Part shown: piece by piece, positions 1-10,960 of the stretch
How positions within the stretch are numbered: the stretch's first letter is position 1
Layout: each line of letters starts with the position of its first letter
Assembly (NCBI GenBank): GCA_021495925.1
Contig: JAKEKT010000061.1
Coordinates: forward strand, 1 to 64,000
DNA length: 64,000 bases
Direction: 5' to 3'
DNA from: Diplodia intermedia
Taxonomy: Eukaryota > Ascomycota > Dothideomycetes > Botryosphaeriales > Botryosphaeriaceae
Notes under the pieces: generated by a model
The model's database searches: none
What the model was told of the DNA's origin: nothing
What the model saw: the letters and a program-made list of their open reading frames with translations, nothing else
Position numbers and translations under genes: made by a program

Positions 1-148
1 CCATCGAAAAGAAATACCGCTACAGCTTCCTCAGCATGGTCTCGCTCCGGCGGCTGATCCACCGCGCCTTCGACGAGCTCTACGGCCGTGAGCCCCCGAC
101 TCCCGCATCCCCCCACCCCCCCCCCCCCCCCCCCCCCCCCAAAAAGTA
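1..148 (+). other. Open frame of unknown identity at window edge
   Basis: An open frame runs from position 3 to a TAA at 146-148. Up to about position 87 it has protein-like composition (reading IEKKYRYSFLSMVSLRRL and onward, then HRAFDELYG), and after that it enters a run of about 25 C. It may be the tail of an upstream gene. A GT at 88 could instead be a splice donor, but neither plausible frame then joins LSM2 correctly. I do not recognise the peptide. The poly-C run (about 116-140) is a possible sequencing or assembly weak point. Confidence 0.25.
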
Positions 149-202
149 ACGAAAAGAGAAAAAGAAAACATCAGCTAACACGCACACAACCGCTCCCTCC
201 AG

Positions 203-601
203 CTTCTTCAAGACGCTCGTCGACCACGAAGTCACGGTGGAGCTCAAAAACGACATTTCGATCCGCGGCACGCTCAAGTCGGTCGACCAGTTCCTCAACA
301 TCAAGCTGGACGACATCCACGTGGTCGAGGAGCTCAAGTATCCGCATCTGGTACGAAGAGAAAAACAAAAAACACACACACACACCCTACACACATTCCC
401 CGTGAGAAAGCAGAAAAGCAGAGGGAGAGAGGAAGAAGCTGATGCCATCCACGCAAATCACAGAGCTCGGTCAAAAACGTCTTCATCCGCGGCAGCGTGG
501 TGCGGTACGTGCACCTGCCCGGCGCCGCCGTCGACACGGCGCTGCTCGAGGACGCGACGAGGCGGGAGGCGGCCCAGGCGGCGGCCAAGACGAAGGCGTA
601 G
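203..601 (+). CDS. LSM2: U6 snRNA-associated Sm-like protein LSm2 (5' end not resolved)
   Basis: LSm2 is a subunit of the heteroheptameric Lsm2-8 ring on U6 snRNA in the nucleus and of the Lsm1-7 mRNA-decay ring in the cytoplasm. Two coding exons are visible: 203-350 and 464-601, with the intron at 351-463 (gtacga...cacag). The joined protein reads FFKTLVDHEVTVELKNDISI, continues through the Sm1 box (GTLKSVDQFLNIKLDD) and, after the intron, the Sm2 box (NVFIRGSVVRYVHLP), and ends in a short Ala-rich tail. This matches LSm2 of other eukaryotes nearly end to end (about 95 aa). The usual first residues (Met-Leu-Phe-Tyr/Phe-Ser) should sit in a tiny first exon ending in phase 2, and no such exon lies in the window's first 202 bases. 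It is therefore upstream of the window or lost at the poly-C tract. Identity is certain; the 5' structure is open. Confidence 0.9.
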
Positions 602-1712
602 GAAGGCTGTTGTTGGCGAGGAAAGAACGGAAAGAAGGGGAAGGGGAAAGAAAAAAACGACGGGCGACAAACAAACAATAAGCAGGGAGGGAGGGGGAAA
701 AAACGAAAGGAAGGAAGGAAGGAAGGAAGGAAGAGAGAGAGAGAATGAACCAGAGAGGAGTTTGGATGTTTTCGATACCACACACCATGACCATGAACAA
801 GAGAGAGTTATATTTCGCGCCCCCCTTTTTTTTCTTTTTTTCCCTCTCTCCCTCTCTCTATCCGTTTTTGCTAGATTCTTTCTTGTTCGGGGGTGGAGTT
901 GGCATGTGATGCGCGTAAGGCGGCGCGCCGCGGCAGCAAGGTGAGGAAAGGAGAGAGAGGAAAATAAAGTAGGGAGAGAATGTGTGTGTGGGGGTATCCA
1001 GATCTGTGGCTTATTGAAAGAAACGAAGGCCAAACCTACTGGGGGAAAAAGAGCAGAGGCAGTCCGAAGAGGAACTGGATGGAGAGAGAGAGAGAGAGAG
1101 GGAAGGCAGTGTGGTGCATCTTTCCGCGCCGGGGCGGAGTGTCGGGGCGGGGCCGGGCGGGGGGAAAGACGTGGTCTTGATATTCCCCCGCCAAGGTCAG
1201 CCGTCTTCCAGCTTCTTCGGGGTTCATCAGTTCGGCTCAGCAGCCCCCAAAAGAGAAAATGATGTCCTCGTACGTGACGTGCTGCGTGTGTGCTCCACGA
1301 TGGACGCACGCAGTAGTGCGATAGCAGGCGCGCGCGGGAGTGAGGATACGAAAAGGAAAAAAAAAAAACCAATCAAATGCAAATATACAATTCCCCGTCA
1401 TCGCCGTGTTGCGTCATCACACACACATGCTTGAACTTCACAGGCCACCTGTCGGTCTTGCAGTCCGGTAGGTACTCTTCAATGTTCAGGGACTCGCAAA
1501 ATCGAGAGGCGAGCAAGGAATATCTCTCAGAATAAGAGTATCTAAAAAAAAAAAAAAAAGGGTATCAAATCCACAAGCCCCGTCAACACCCGCAAACGCC
1601 CTCGACCTCGACCCCCACCCATCTACTCAAACTAACAAACAAACAAACAACCCCAATCTAAGTTTCAAGAAAAAAAAAAAAAAAACCAAAGAAAAAGCGC
1701 AATGCCCCCCAA
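602..1712. other. Gene-less stretch between convergent LSM2 and NPP genes
   Basis: These 1.1 kb hold the 3' flanks of two converging genes. The sequence is strongly purine/pyrimidine-biased: an (AAGG)n run at about 706-733, (GA)n runs near 737-744 and 1084-1100, and A-runs near 1541-1558 and 1668-1685. I see no protein-like frame, tRNA or structured RNA here. Confidence 0.6.
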
Positions 1713-4157
1713 TCACGACGAACTCTTCTCCTCCTTCTCCCCGCCCTTATCTCCACCCTTGATCTTCCCCTTCACCTCCTCGACCTTGTCGCCCGCCTTG
1801 TTCGCCACGTCGACGGCCCAGCCCTTGGCCGCGTTGACCTTGTCCGTGAACCACGCCCACCAATCCTTCTCTTCTTCCTCATCATCTCCCTCCTCCTCCT
1901 CCTCCTTTCCTTCCCCGTCATCGCCGCCGTCACTGGGCGGCGCGGGAGCTGCCGCCGTCGCCTCCGAAGAAGAAGAAGAAGAAGGAGCGGACGAAGCGGA
2001 AGAAGAAGTGGACGAGGCGGCAGACGAGGCGCTGGTCAAGACGTGGCCGGCCAGGCTGGTGGTGGTCGCCTGCGTTGCCGACGACGCGGACGCGGAAGAA
2101 GAAGAGGAAGAAGAAGTCGTAGACGGCTCCGGATCCTCGGGCGTCTCCTCCGGCTCGACGTCCGAGTGCAGGCCGACGGGCTTGAGGGGCAGGCGGAGGG
2201 TGCCGTTGTTGGGGGCGGGGTCGGCGCCGATGGAGTCGCAGATGATGTTGTAGAGTTGGATATTTTCTTTTTTTTTTTGAAAGACCAGTCAGTGACGAGT
2301 CTTGGGGGTTGATGGATGGGGCAGATGCAGGGAAAAAGGGACGAGGAAGAGGTTGAGGAGTACAGAGAGAGAGCCGAGGGGAGAAAGGGAAAAAAAGAAA
2401 ACACTTACGGAAAGGCTCCAGCCGGCTGCCGGGCTGGTGCGGGAAAGCGGGGCCCCTGGCGATGAAGATGGCGCGCATGAGCGGGTGCTCGTGGTCGTAG
2501 CCGTGCAGGCCGTGGGGCTGGTAGGCGGCGCCCGTCCTGAGGCCCTCGGCCACGTCGAACTCGTCCTTGGTGGCGATGGCCCAGCCGGGCTTGGGCACGA
2601 TCCACAGCGGCGCGATGCGGTCGTTGTTGGAGAAGTGGTAGCGCTCGGGCATGTTGAAGTCGCGCAGGTAGACGTCGATGGCCGGGTTGTGCTCGGCCTT
2701 GAACTTGAGCTCCTGGTACAGGCGGTCGAGGTTGTCCGGGTTCTTGGGCCACAGCCCGTACAGCGGCCAGCCGTCGATGTGCTCGATCAGGCTCGTGTCG
2801 ACGAGGTCCTCGAGCTGGATGAGGCGCGAGATGTCGGTCGTCGCCATGCCGTGGTCCGAGACGATGACGACGTTGACAATGTCCGTCAGGTTGCGTGCCT
2901 CGAGGCCCTTGAACAGGTTTCCGAGCATGGTGTCGACGGCGGTGATGGTCCCTCTGATCTCAGTGCTGTTCGGACCGTACTTGTGGCCATCTGAATCGAC
3001 GTTGGGTACGTAGGCAGCGATGAACTGAGGGCGGGGCTGGTCGCCCAGAGCGTGCGGGCTGTCTGGGCCTGGAAGATCCAACAAGCCAAGGATCCTGTCA
3101 ACCTTCACCGACAGCTTCTCCGAGCCGTTGTACTTGTCGAGGTGAGCGGGCTCGTATTCGCCGACGTCGGCCTCAGAGCCCGGCCACATGTGCACAGCGG
3201 TCCTGATGCCCTGGCTCTCGGCTGTCGACCAGAGGGGATCGCCGCCCCACCATTTGCTCTGCATGCTGACCTCGGTGTGGGTGTAGTAGAAATCCTGTTC
3301 GAATTCGGGGTCCCAGAAAGTATTGCCAACGATGCCATGGGCTTCAGGGTAGAGGCCTGTTGCCAGAGTCCAGTGGTTGGGGAAGGTCACACTGGGAAAG
3401 CTGGGGTTCATGTACGGTGGGGAGACACCCTCGTTGATGAATGTCTGCATCGACGGGGTGAGGTTACGCTGGAGGAAGTCTGCGCGGAAACCGTCGAGGG
3501 AGATGAGAATGGTGGTGGGAGCAAAGGTTGCTGTGCCATTGTGCAGCATGGTTGCGAAGTGCTTGGTCGGCCGCAAGCCGGATGCCTTGTACGCCGCAAA
3601 GAGCAGGACGAAGAACAAGATGACGATGAAGACGTAGATGACGGCCCGCAGGAGAAGCGGCCTCGACGACTGCAGTTGCATGTGAGCTCTACCCGTTCAG
3701 CGAGCACGGTAAGGATACATACCCGCTTCTTCTTGCCCAGCAGGGCGCGCAACCGCTGCTCGTCGGCCTCGGAAGAGTCTCTGGACGAAGCACTCGACAG
3801 TCTCCCCCCTTCTTCGGTATCATACATGAGCTGGCTCTCTTCGGCGCTGCGGAGGTGTCGCCTGCGGTCGCGGCCGGGCTCCTTCGTGGACTTACGTCGC
3901 GCGGCCGAGTCGAAGAGGCTCCCCAGGCGGCCTTTGCGTGCGCCGGCGGCCGACGAGCTGCGGGCGATCAGCTTCTCGCGCTCCTCCTCTTCCTCCAGCA
4001 GCGACATGTCCTCCCGGCGCAGCTCGGTCGAGGTCTTGGCGGCGTCGAAGCGGTCGTCGTCGTCCTCGTAGGCGGTGTCGCTGTCGGAGGCGGCGAGCAT
4101 TGGCTCCGTGTCCTCGGGCTCGCGGCGGCCGCGGCGGCTGGAGCGGGGCGGGGCCAT
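1713..4157 (-). CDS. Type II membrane nucleotide pyrophosphatase/phosphodiesterase (NPP family)
   Basis: The enzyme hydrolyses phosphodiester or pyrophosphate bonds of nucleotides or phospholipids outside the cytosol. Exons are 4157-3723, 3669-2409 and 2266-1713 (introns of 53 and 142 nt), giving 749 aa. Residues 1-145 are a charged cytosolic tail. One membrane segment follows at about 154-173 (RAVIYVFIVILFFVLLFAAY). The alkaline-phosphatase-superfamily domain then shows the metal-binding SLDGFR (Asp204), the threonine nucleophile in SVTFPNH (Thr240), VDSDGHKYGP, VSDHGM and HGYDHEHP. The exon 2/3 join restores PFQNIQLYNIIC and APNNGTL, as expected for NPPs. The C-terminus is unusual: a Ser/Thr-rich linker, an Asp/Glu block, and an amphipathic DWWAWFTDKVNAAKGW segment followed by Lys/Glu repeats. 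The start was chosen at the first ATG of the open frame (4157); the frame is open further upstream but has no ATG. Substrate is unknown. Confidence 0.87.
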
Positions 4158-4604
4158 GGCTGGTGGTATTTGGGGTGGATCGATGGCGGGAGGGTGTTTG
4201 GGTTGCGGGATCACATCCCTTGACAAGTTCGCGTCGCAATATTAGGCAGGCGTCCGTGTTGCCGTCGTGGCCGAAACGGTCGATCGGCTCCAAAGACAGC
4301 ACCTCCTGCGCGGGGGTGGAATGCTCCTGGCGAGCCTGATTTGCACGACCACGATCTTTTAGTCCCTCGTACGGATGCTGGTGTATGCGGCACGGTGAAA
4401 TGCGCCAGCGTCTGCGCCAGAGGCCGATCCGCCGTGACTCGTGCGCCCGCCCTGCAGCTCGCCGATCACCCGCCCTATTTTTGCACCCAGCGTCCTACAA
4501 GAATCACACGGCAAATAGCCTCGTACGGGCATGCAGATTGTTTCACCATATTCAGATATTTTCCCTGAGTTGAGACCCCGTGAGCCCATCACATCACCTG
4601 ACAT
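4158..4604. other. Upstream region of the NPP gene
   Basis: About 450 bases lie between the NPP start and the 3' end of the HET gene. This should contain the NPP promoter and 5' UTR. I see no convincing TATA box, repeat or additional frame. Confidence 0.4.
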
Positions 4605-6296
4605 CTATACGAGTGCAAACGTATCAACCATACCACTTCTAACATACATCTCCCCGTGAAATCCAGGCAGCATAAAGCACTCGCCAATCACCTTGTACGT
4701 AGACAATTGCTGACGAGGCGGCACAGAACCCCCATAGACCTGATCATATCTCAATGGCGATAACGATGACACCAGCCTGCCGTCGCTCTCGTCACGGCGT
4801 CTCTTCCTACTCCGGACCGTTGTTGTTTCCGCTGTCGGCCGGAGCGCCAACGGAAAGGCGCAACCGAACACAACGCACACGACGTCTCCTTCTCGCAGTC
4901 CCTCCGGCCCGACTCCGCACTCCCCAGACCACGTCTCAAAGCGGTGTCGACGGAAGTACAATTTATACCGCTGGCGGGCAACATCCAGAGTTTTGAAGAG
5001 TTCCTCCTCTGGGTGGCTGTGGGGACTCGACTGCCAGGACCAAGCGACCCGGCCCATGATTACGCCGCGGACAATGAGTTTGTTTTGAACAAGTTGTGCC
5101 GGGGGCTCTTGCAGAAAATGATCCAAGCTCCAGTCCATCTGGTAACGACCTGTCTGGCCGATGCCGGCAATGTCGATATCTGCAAGGTAAATCGGGCGTG
5201 ACTGCCGGCCCTCTGACCATCGGGGAACCCACGTGCGAGACCAGTCCAGACTCTCGCAGCACGACGAAAGAACATCGAGGTTGCTATGGACGCCAATCGT
5301 TCTCCACGCGAATCGGGTGTATACCTCCTCGAGGTCGAGGTTGTAGTCCGCGAGGTCCGTATAAAAATGCCCGTCGGACGCTATCGCAAGTAGAGCAATG
5401 ACCTTGTCTCGCTGATCCGAGACGTTGAGAGACTCGGTCGCGCGGACGAGCTGTAGCAGTGTTTGTTCCGAATTGCCACGTTCGATCTCGAGGGTGAGTT
5501 TGACGAGTTCCGGGGCCCCTCGAATGGTGTGGAAGTAGGGAATTATGAAGGCCTCGCTGGCAGTTGCTGCCACCGTTTGGGAAAATCGCTCCCACAGAAT
5601 GCCTTTTCCATCCCCCAAAATGATCATGGCGCATCTGGCGAGCAAGACCTCTTGAACCACCCATGTGCGGTAGAACCACGGCTGTGCCAGGATTTCTTGA
5701 AGAAGAGTGACCGCCCAAGACGGTGCTCTTATGTGAAACCACCATTTTTCGAGGTAAAGTGGTTGATTCATCCCCACAGGTTCGAGCGCGTTTTCCAAGA
5801 AATCGGTTAATCTGGTCATTTCTGCGTGGTCGTACTGAAGAGCGGGTCCAGGGTATATAAGAACCCTTCGTGCAGTAGCGTAGATGTTGCGCATCAGCGA
5901 GACCTGATGATTCCGCTCTTTGACATTCCGTTGGTCGATGCAGAGCGCGTCCACCCACAAGACTCGAATGTTTTTGGAGTCGCGAAGCCTGGTCAGCGCG
6001 CGGATGCAGTTCCGCGTGGCTCGAATCACTAGCCATGACTCTCCGACGAGGATGTGCCCACTGTCCGACTGATCACCCCAAGCGTACGATAAAGCATCAA
6101 AGCGAGAGTAACAATTCAGACGATGGTGAACGATGTTGCAGTGGAGCGGCTGATGGCCGCGGCCAGGAAGGAGCTCTAGGAGCCTAATCTCTCGAGGATC
6201 GCGAAGCCGCCGGTACGTGTAGTCGAACTCCCCCGGGTTTGTTCCGCGCTCAGTTGTGGACGGGTAAATCTTGACATAGCCACTTCGGCTCCCCAT
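4605..6296 (-). CDS. HET-domain (heterokaryon incompatibility-type) protein
   Basis: This is an intronless 563-aa reading frame. HET domains are found in fungal non-self-recognition proteins that can trigger cell death when incompatible hyphae fuse. The core is clear in the N-terminal third: an opening YRRLRDPREIRLLELLPG, then SRFDALSYAWGD, then VLWVDALCIDQRNVKERNHQ, then MRNIYATARRVLIYPG, with the later VVQEVLLARCAMIILGDG and DQRDKVIALLAIASDG blocks typical of the family. The start at 6296 (MGSRSGY) gives a usual N-terminus; the frame is open further upstream without better support. No NACHT, WD40 or other partner domain is visible. Allelic specificity cannot be judged from one genome. Confidence 0.85.
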   Translation of the reverse strand: MGSRSGYVKIYPSTTERGTNPGEFDYTYRRLRDPREIRLLELLPGRGHQPLHCNIVHHRLNCYSRFDALSYAWGDQSDSGHILVGESWLVIRATRNCIRALTRLRDSKNIRVLWVDALCIDQRNVKERNHQVSLMRNIYATARRVLIYPGPALQYDHAEMTRLTDFLENALEPVGMNQPLYLEKWWFHIRAPSWAVTLLQEILAQPWFYRTWVVQEVLLARCAMIILGDGKGILWERFSQTVAATASEAFIIPYFHTIRGAPELVKLTLEIERGNSEQTLLQLVRATESLNVSDQRDKVIALLAIASDGHFYTDLADYNLDLEEVYTRFAWRTIGVHSNLDVLSSCCESLDWSRTWVPRWSEGRQSRPIYLADIDIAGIGQTGRYQMDWSLDHFLQEPPAQLVQNKLIVRGVIMGRVAWSWQSSPHSHPEEELFKTLDVARQRYKLYFRRHRFETWSGECGVGPEGLREGDVVCVVFGCAFPLALRPTAETTTVRSRKRRRDESDGRLVSSLSPLRYDQVYGGSVPPRQQLSTYKVIGECFMLPGFHGEMYVRSGMVDTFALV

Positions 6297-6658
6297 GCTT
6301 TCGATAAGTGGACTCAACAAGGAGTGGACTTGTACAACGGCAAGTAAGAGATATGGAGGATGACGAAAGAGCAAGGCTGAATGACACCTGGTGGTGTCAC
6401 GGATTCTGTGCTTACTGATATACTGGCTTACAGCCAATAGCTGGCGTGAATAGCCCATGGCTCCTTGAGCAAGGATCTTACTGTTCCGAACAGTATGATT
6501 GGCTACTGTTGCAATATAGCAGGCAGATAGCTTAGTCATACAAGCAGGGTATAAAGTGACCCCCCTCACTAAACACCACCAAATTCCAACAACTACCCTC
6601 ACTGGACTAAAACATTTTTTTTGGAATCAAAAGATTTTTGCCATGTTCAAGACAAAAG
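6297..6658. other. 5' flank of the HET gene
   Basis: About 360 bases contain the putative promoter of the HET gene and the 3' end of the SDR gene. The sequence is AT-richer than the flanking coding DNA. No separate gene seen. Confidence 0.4.
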
Positions 6659-8215
6659 TCAACTCAAGAATTGGATGTGGCTATTCTCCGCCACGGGACC
6701 ATATACGTGCCGCGCTCGTGCTCCGTTCAGGTCAACGACTCTCAAATAGGGACGGTGAGCGGGTTCATAGTCCTGCTGGAAAGTCAGTAGCTTCGTCCCT
6801 TTGAGCACCGAGCAAGGATCCACATACGTCGCGCCGCCGTCGACCACCAAGTTCGCGCCGGTGATGTAGCTGCTGAAACCGCTCGCCAAAAACCCGACGA
6901 CCTTTCCAACCTCCTGCGGCAATCCAGCGCGTTCGAGGCCAATGTGTTCCTTCTGCGCCTTAACGCATGGAAGACACTTTTCGTCAGTCGCCAGACCCTG
7001 AAGTTTCCAAAAAAAAAAACCGCTCCAGGAAAACACCACACTCACCTTCTCCGACTGCAGGCTCGACGGCGGCAGCTGTTGGGAGCTCACACCGCGCATA
7101 TCGAAGCCCTTCAGATCGATACCCATATCGATCTGGCCGGGGGAGACGCAATTGATCCGCACGCCCGTTCCTTTGCGCAACAAAAAGTCAGCCCACCACC
7201 GTCCCTCACCACCAACCAAAAGAGAACCAAGGCAGGCAGGCAGGCAGCACAACTCACCCTTCAAGCTCGCAACACCCGCCCTCACCACCCCCAACGCGGC
7301 ATGACAACTCATCGTAAAGCACGCGCCCCAGCACCCGCCCGTCGCGCTCGCCACGCTACTAACAACCACAATGCTCCCCCACGGCACCTCCTTCGGCACC
7401 GCCCCCGCATACCTCGCGCCCTCGCCCGCCGTCCCCGTCGTCGTCTTACGCATCGCGGGCGCCGCGTACTTGAGCGCCCAAAACGGCGCCGCGGCGTTGG
7501 CCTCGAAGCACCTCCGCAAATCGTCCGGCCCCGTGTCGGCGACGGCCGGGGGCCCGAGCGGGCCGGAAGACGCCGCCACCCACACGTCCAGCCGGCCGGT
7601 GCTGTTGAGGACGTCGTCGATGAGGGAGAGGGTGGCGTCTTCGTCGGCGGCGGCGGCGGGGGGGAGGGGGTACGGGATCAGCTTGGTGGTCGAGGAGGGG
7701 TGGGCTGCGGCGGCGACGGACGCGGCGAGCGACGTGTAGGCCGGGTGGGCGTCGGGTTCGGGGGAGCAGGCTGTGGTGGGGGCGGGAAAGGCGAAGAAGC
7801 GCCGTGTCGAGTTAGCGGAGAGAGAGAGATTTTTAGAGAAGAATATTCGGGGGTTTGAAGGAGGGAAGGATTGGGGTTTTTTGCCGTACCGTAGATGCAT
7901 GCGGCGCCGTGGGCTGTTGCTTGTCAGTATTCTGCCCAGGCATTGGGTTGGCGGGGCTGCTGCTCTCTTACCGGCCAGTTCGTGGACGATTGCTCGGCCG
8001 ATGGGTTGGGTTGCGCCTGTTACGACGCAGACGAAACCGTACTGTGAGCGGCATGCGTAGGTGTCTGTCAGTGTTGCTGTTTTCCCGTGGTTCGTGGAAG
8101 TTTGGAGCTGGCGGGCATGTCATACCAGCTTTCCGTCAGGGCGGTAAGGCGAGAAATGCTCTGAATCCATTGGCGCACCGTTGAGCGTAGGCTGGGGAGC
8201 AGAAGAAGACGACAT
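6659..8215 (-). CDS. Short-chain dehydrogenase/reductase-fold protein with altered active site
   Basis: Six exons are proposed: 8215-8126, 8041-7972, 7913-7890, 7770-7258, 7170-7046 and 6958-6659, with phases that all match, giving 373 aa. The Rossmann nucleotide-binding motif is present (VVTGATQPIGR, Thr38-Gly45). Further SDR landmarks are the conserved Asn region (FEANAAAPFWALKYAA), the beta-5 strand with its serine (SIVVVSSVAS), the post-catalytic VRINCVSPGQIDMGIDLKG and the C-terminal SYITGANLVVDGGATYVDP. The normal catalytic Tyr-x-x-x-Lys appears as Phe213-Thr-Met-Ser-Cys217 (CFTMSCHAAL), so both catalytic residues are replaced. It may therefore be inactive, use another mechanism or serve a binding role. 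Residues about 93-105 form an Ala/Pro-rich low-complexity insertion. Membership of the family is clear; function is unknown. Confidence 0.8.
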
Positions 8216-8748
8216 GATGGCTATTTGCTGCAGAGAACGAGAGAAAAGGTTCCAGCTTCTATGTCTGGTGGTGGTGGTGGGGTGAGATGGAGCTTGGCAC
8301 AGGAGAGAGAAACAACGAAACCCGCGGAGATCGAGACAGGCTGCTGACGCTTGACGGCCCGGAGATAGCGGCCAGACGCGACGAGGCAGGCGGTTGCAGC
8401 ATTTCCGTGCATGTGGGGAGCTCTGAACGCAGCATCTCCGTGGAAGTTGGGCTTATCTGTTATCGCATCGCATGACGTATCGATGCTACCATTTGCAACC
8501 CTACACACATGATTAGATGATTGGCCACTTTCTGCCACCCGGTCAATTGCAAAAGGCGGCCATCTGTTTTCGAATTGGTCAAGAAAATCGTACGCGATCA
8601 AATGTCTCCATTGCTTTTGTTCCCGCCCCGAGCCAAACGAAAAGCCCGTGACCGCTCCAGAGCTCCCATAACCATCCCGTTCGTAAACAAAGCACACTTC
8701 ATGCCTTCATCCCGATATTACCTCGCCCAGTCTATCGTGATATCGCTT
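8216..8748. other. Gene-less stretch between eIF3d 3' end and SDR start
   Basis: About 530 bases form the SDR promoter side and the eIF3d 3' flank. No repeat or coding signal was seen. Confidence 0.4.
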
Positions 8749-10593
8749 TTACTCCTCGTCGTCTTGCTCCGGCACGACACCCTCGTCCGCCTCCTCCTCA
8801 AACGTGTTGTCCGGCACCTGGTAGAGGCGGAGGATAGGCTTGTTGGGGTCCTTGACGAGGACGTACTTGCCCTCGGGCATCTTCAAGCACATATCCGCAA
8901 TGGTGCGGACGATACCCCAGCCGTTGGACAGGTTGAGCGCCATCTGGGTGGCGAACTCACGCGGCTTGGCGCTGAGGACACCGAGAATGACGTGGTCGTT
9001 GTTGTTCTTCGGGTTGGTACGGGACACGAAACTGTCCATGTGTTAGCAATCGAATCATCCACGTGACCGGAATACACTTACCCAAGCTTCATAGAGTCGG
9101 CCTTGGCGAGGATGGACTGAACGGTCCAGCGGGCGAGCTTGCAGCTGTTGTTCTTCATCTCAGTGGCAAGAACAGCACCCCTCTGGCTGGCCAGCTTGGT
9201 GCGCCAGTCAAGCGCACCACCCGAGCCCTGGGCCTTGTTGTCGAATTCGTTCAGGGCCTTGATGGTCAGGTACTGGTCCTCGCCGTTGATGTTGTTCTTG
9301 ACAGCGGCATCAAGTTCCGTCCTGACAACGAGGTGGAGGGGCTCCTCGTCGTTGTTCAGCGACAGATCGAAACGGCGGTACCTGTAGGACTTGGACGCCG
9401 CCGGTGCAGACTCCTCCTCGTCGTTGTAGAAGGGGTGCGGGTTGGGCATATCCTTCTTGGTGGCCTCCTGGACGACCTGGAGAGGGAAGACGTTGTTGAT
9501 GTGGGTAGCCTCCATCATCAGGGCATTGGGGTTGTTGAGGACGTCCTTGTTGCCTTCCGACGTCTCGAGCGGCGCGTCCATGGCATTCTCATTGACGGTA
9601 ACCATGTCAATGGTCGAGGTATCCCGCTTGTCGATGAAGAGCTGGTTGCGGCGGCGGGTGATGACCAAATCCCAGGGGTAGACCGACTTCGGCGCGCACA
9701 TGAGCATCGACAGGATGTTGTCGGTGGCGAAGATGGTGGCCTCGTTCTTCTCGGAAAGCTCCTGGATGATGGGATCGCTGGAGGTCGTGACGTTGTACGC
9801 CGCACGGTCGAGCACCTGCAGTTTCCTCTCCGAAGTCTTCGCGCCGGGAGCCTTGTCGTAGGAGCGGTCGTAGTAGTACAGGAAGCCGTAGTTGTCGAGG
9901 TCCTCGCCATCGGGAGTCTCGAGGTTGAGCTTCGCAAGACGCGAGTAGTCAATCTCCTCGAGGACAGCCCAGTCAGGCTTGACCTGGACAGAGGCGTCCC
10001 TGTTGCGCTGGGGCTTGTCGTCCCACCGGCCGAAACGCCTGCCGCCGCCGCGACCGCCGCGACCGCCGCGGTTGTCGTAGCCGCCCTGCTGCTGCCTTCC
10101 GCCAACGCGCTGGAATGTGCCTCTGCCGCCGCGCCCAGCAGGGCCGCCGCGCTGGCCACGGCCGCGGAAAACGGTGCCGCCACCGCGGCCGAAACCCCGG
10201 GTCCTGGCGGAAGTACGGGTGTTGTCGACGACGGAGAAGGTAGCCTCCTCCTCGGCAACCTGGATCGCGAAGGGGTTGTTCGCCTGGGATGCGCCGTAGA
10301 CCTGCTGGTCTTGGTAGTGGGTCAGCACGAGTGCGGAGAACAAGGCGCGGGGCAGCTCGCGCAAGGTGCGTGAGGGACATACCACGATAGTTCCTGTTGC
10401 CATACTGCTGGCGACCGCCACGTCCGTCGCGGTCCTTGCCCTCAGTCCAATCGGCCATGCGGCCTAGGCGGTCGCCTTTCGAGTAGGGTGCGTAGGGCAC
10501 GCCATCCAGCATGGTCTCGCTCTCGGTGGCGGGGCCCCAGCTGTCGGTGGCGGGCAGAGCCGACACGAGGTCGAGGAGCGAAGCGGGCGCCAT
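8749..10593 (-). CDS. eIF3d (moe1 orthologue): Eukaryotic translation initiation factor 3 subunit D
   Basis: eIF3d is a peripheral subunit of the eIF3 complex, implicated in mRNA cap recognition and scanning on the 40S subunit. Three exons are supported: 10593-10383, 10309-9082 and 9031-8749, giving 573 aa. The joins restore NRNYRDQQVYGASQANNPFA and MKLGFVSRTNPKNNNDHVIL, both smooth for this family. An RGG/RG-rich stretch occupies roughly residues 100-160 (FGRGGGTVFRGRGQRGG and onward), as in other fungal eIF3d. The protein continues with KPDWAVLEEIDYSRLAKLNL, the tyrosine-rich GFLYYYDRSYDK and the C-terminal ILRLYQVPDNTFEEE with an acidic end. Start ATG at 10593 gives MAPASLLDLV. Divergent to the next gene with 367 bp between starts, suggesting a shared promoter. 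Confidence 0.95.
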
Positions 10594-10960
10594 GATTGTG
10601 GTGTGGGGTTGGGTGGTGGTGTCTCGCGGGCCAAAGTGCGTCAACGCCGGAATTTTGATATCTTGGCGCTGTGACTAAGCGACGCGGCCGGTGGCGCGCC
10701 TTTGAACGCGAACCCTTGGCCGCCGTCCGCCGTCCTCCCGCTGCCGAACCTACAACAACCAACAACGCCGTCGCTTTGTTGCCGGTGCACGTGCTCGGGC
10801 GTTGCTGGCTTACCTGCCATCGCGTTCTCGCACACGCCTGACTTAACACGTAGCCGTCTTTTGCCGTGTACATACATACCTGTCTTGATCGAGGCCCCTA
10901 CCTTCCTGGAACCATGGACTTCTCGGCTTCCTCCAGGTCTTACTTGCCACAGTTTTGGAT
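10594..10960. promoter_or_regulatory. Divergent promoter region between eIF3d and an unknown gene
   Basis: The 367 bp between two divergent start codons must hold both 5' UTRs and core promoters. No TATA box is obvious. A possible small upstream exon beginning with an ATG near 10914 and ending before a cag at 10950-10952 was considered for the right-hand gene but is not needed. Confidence 0.4.
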
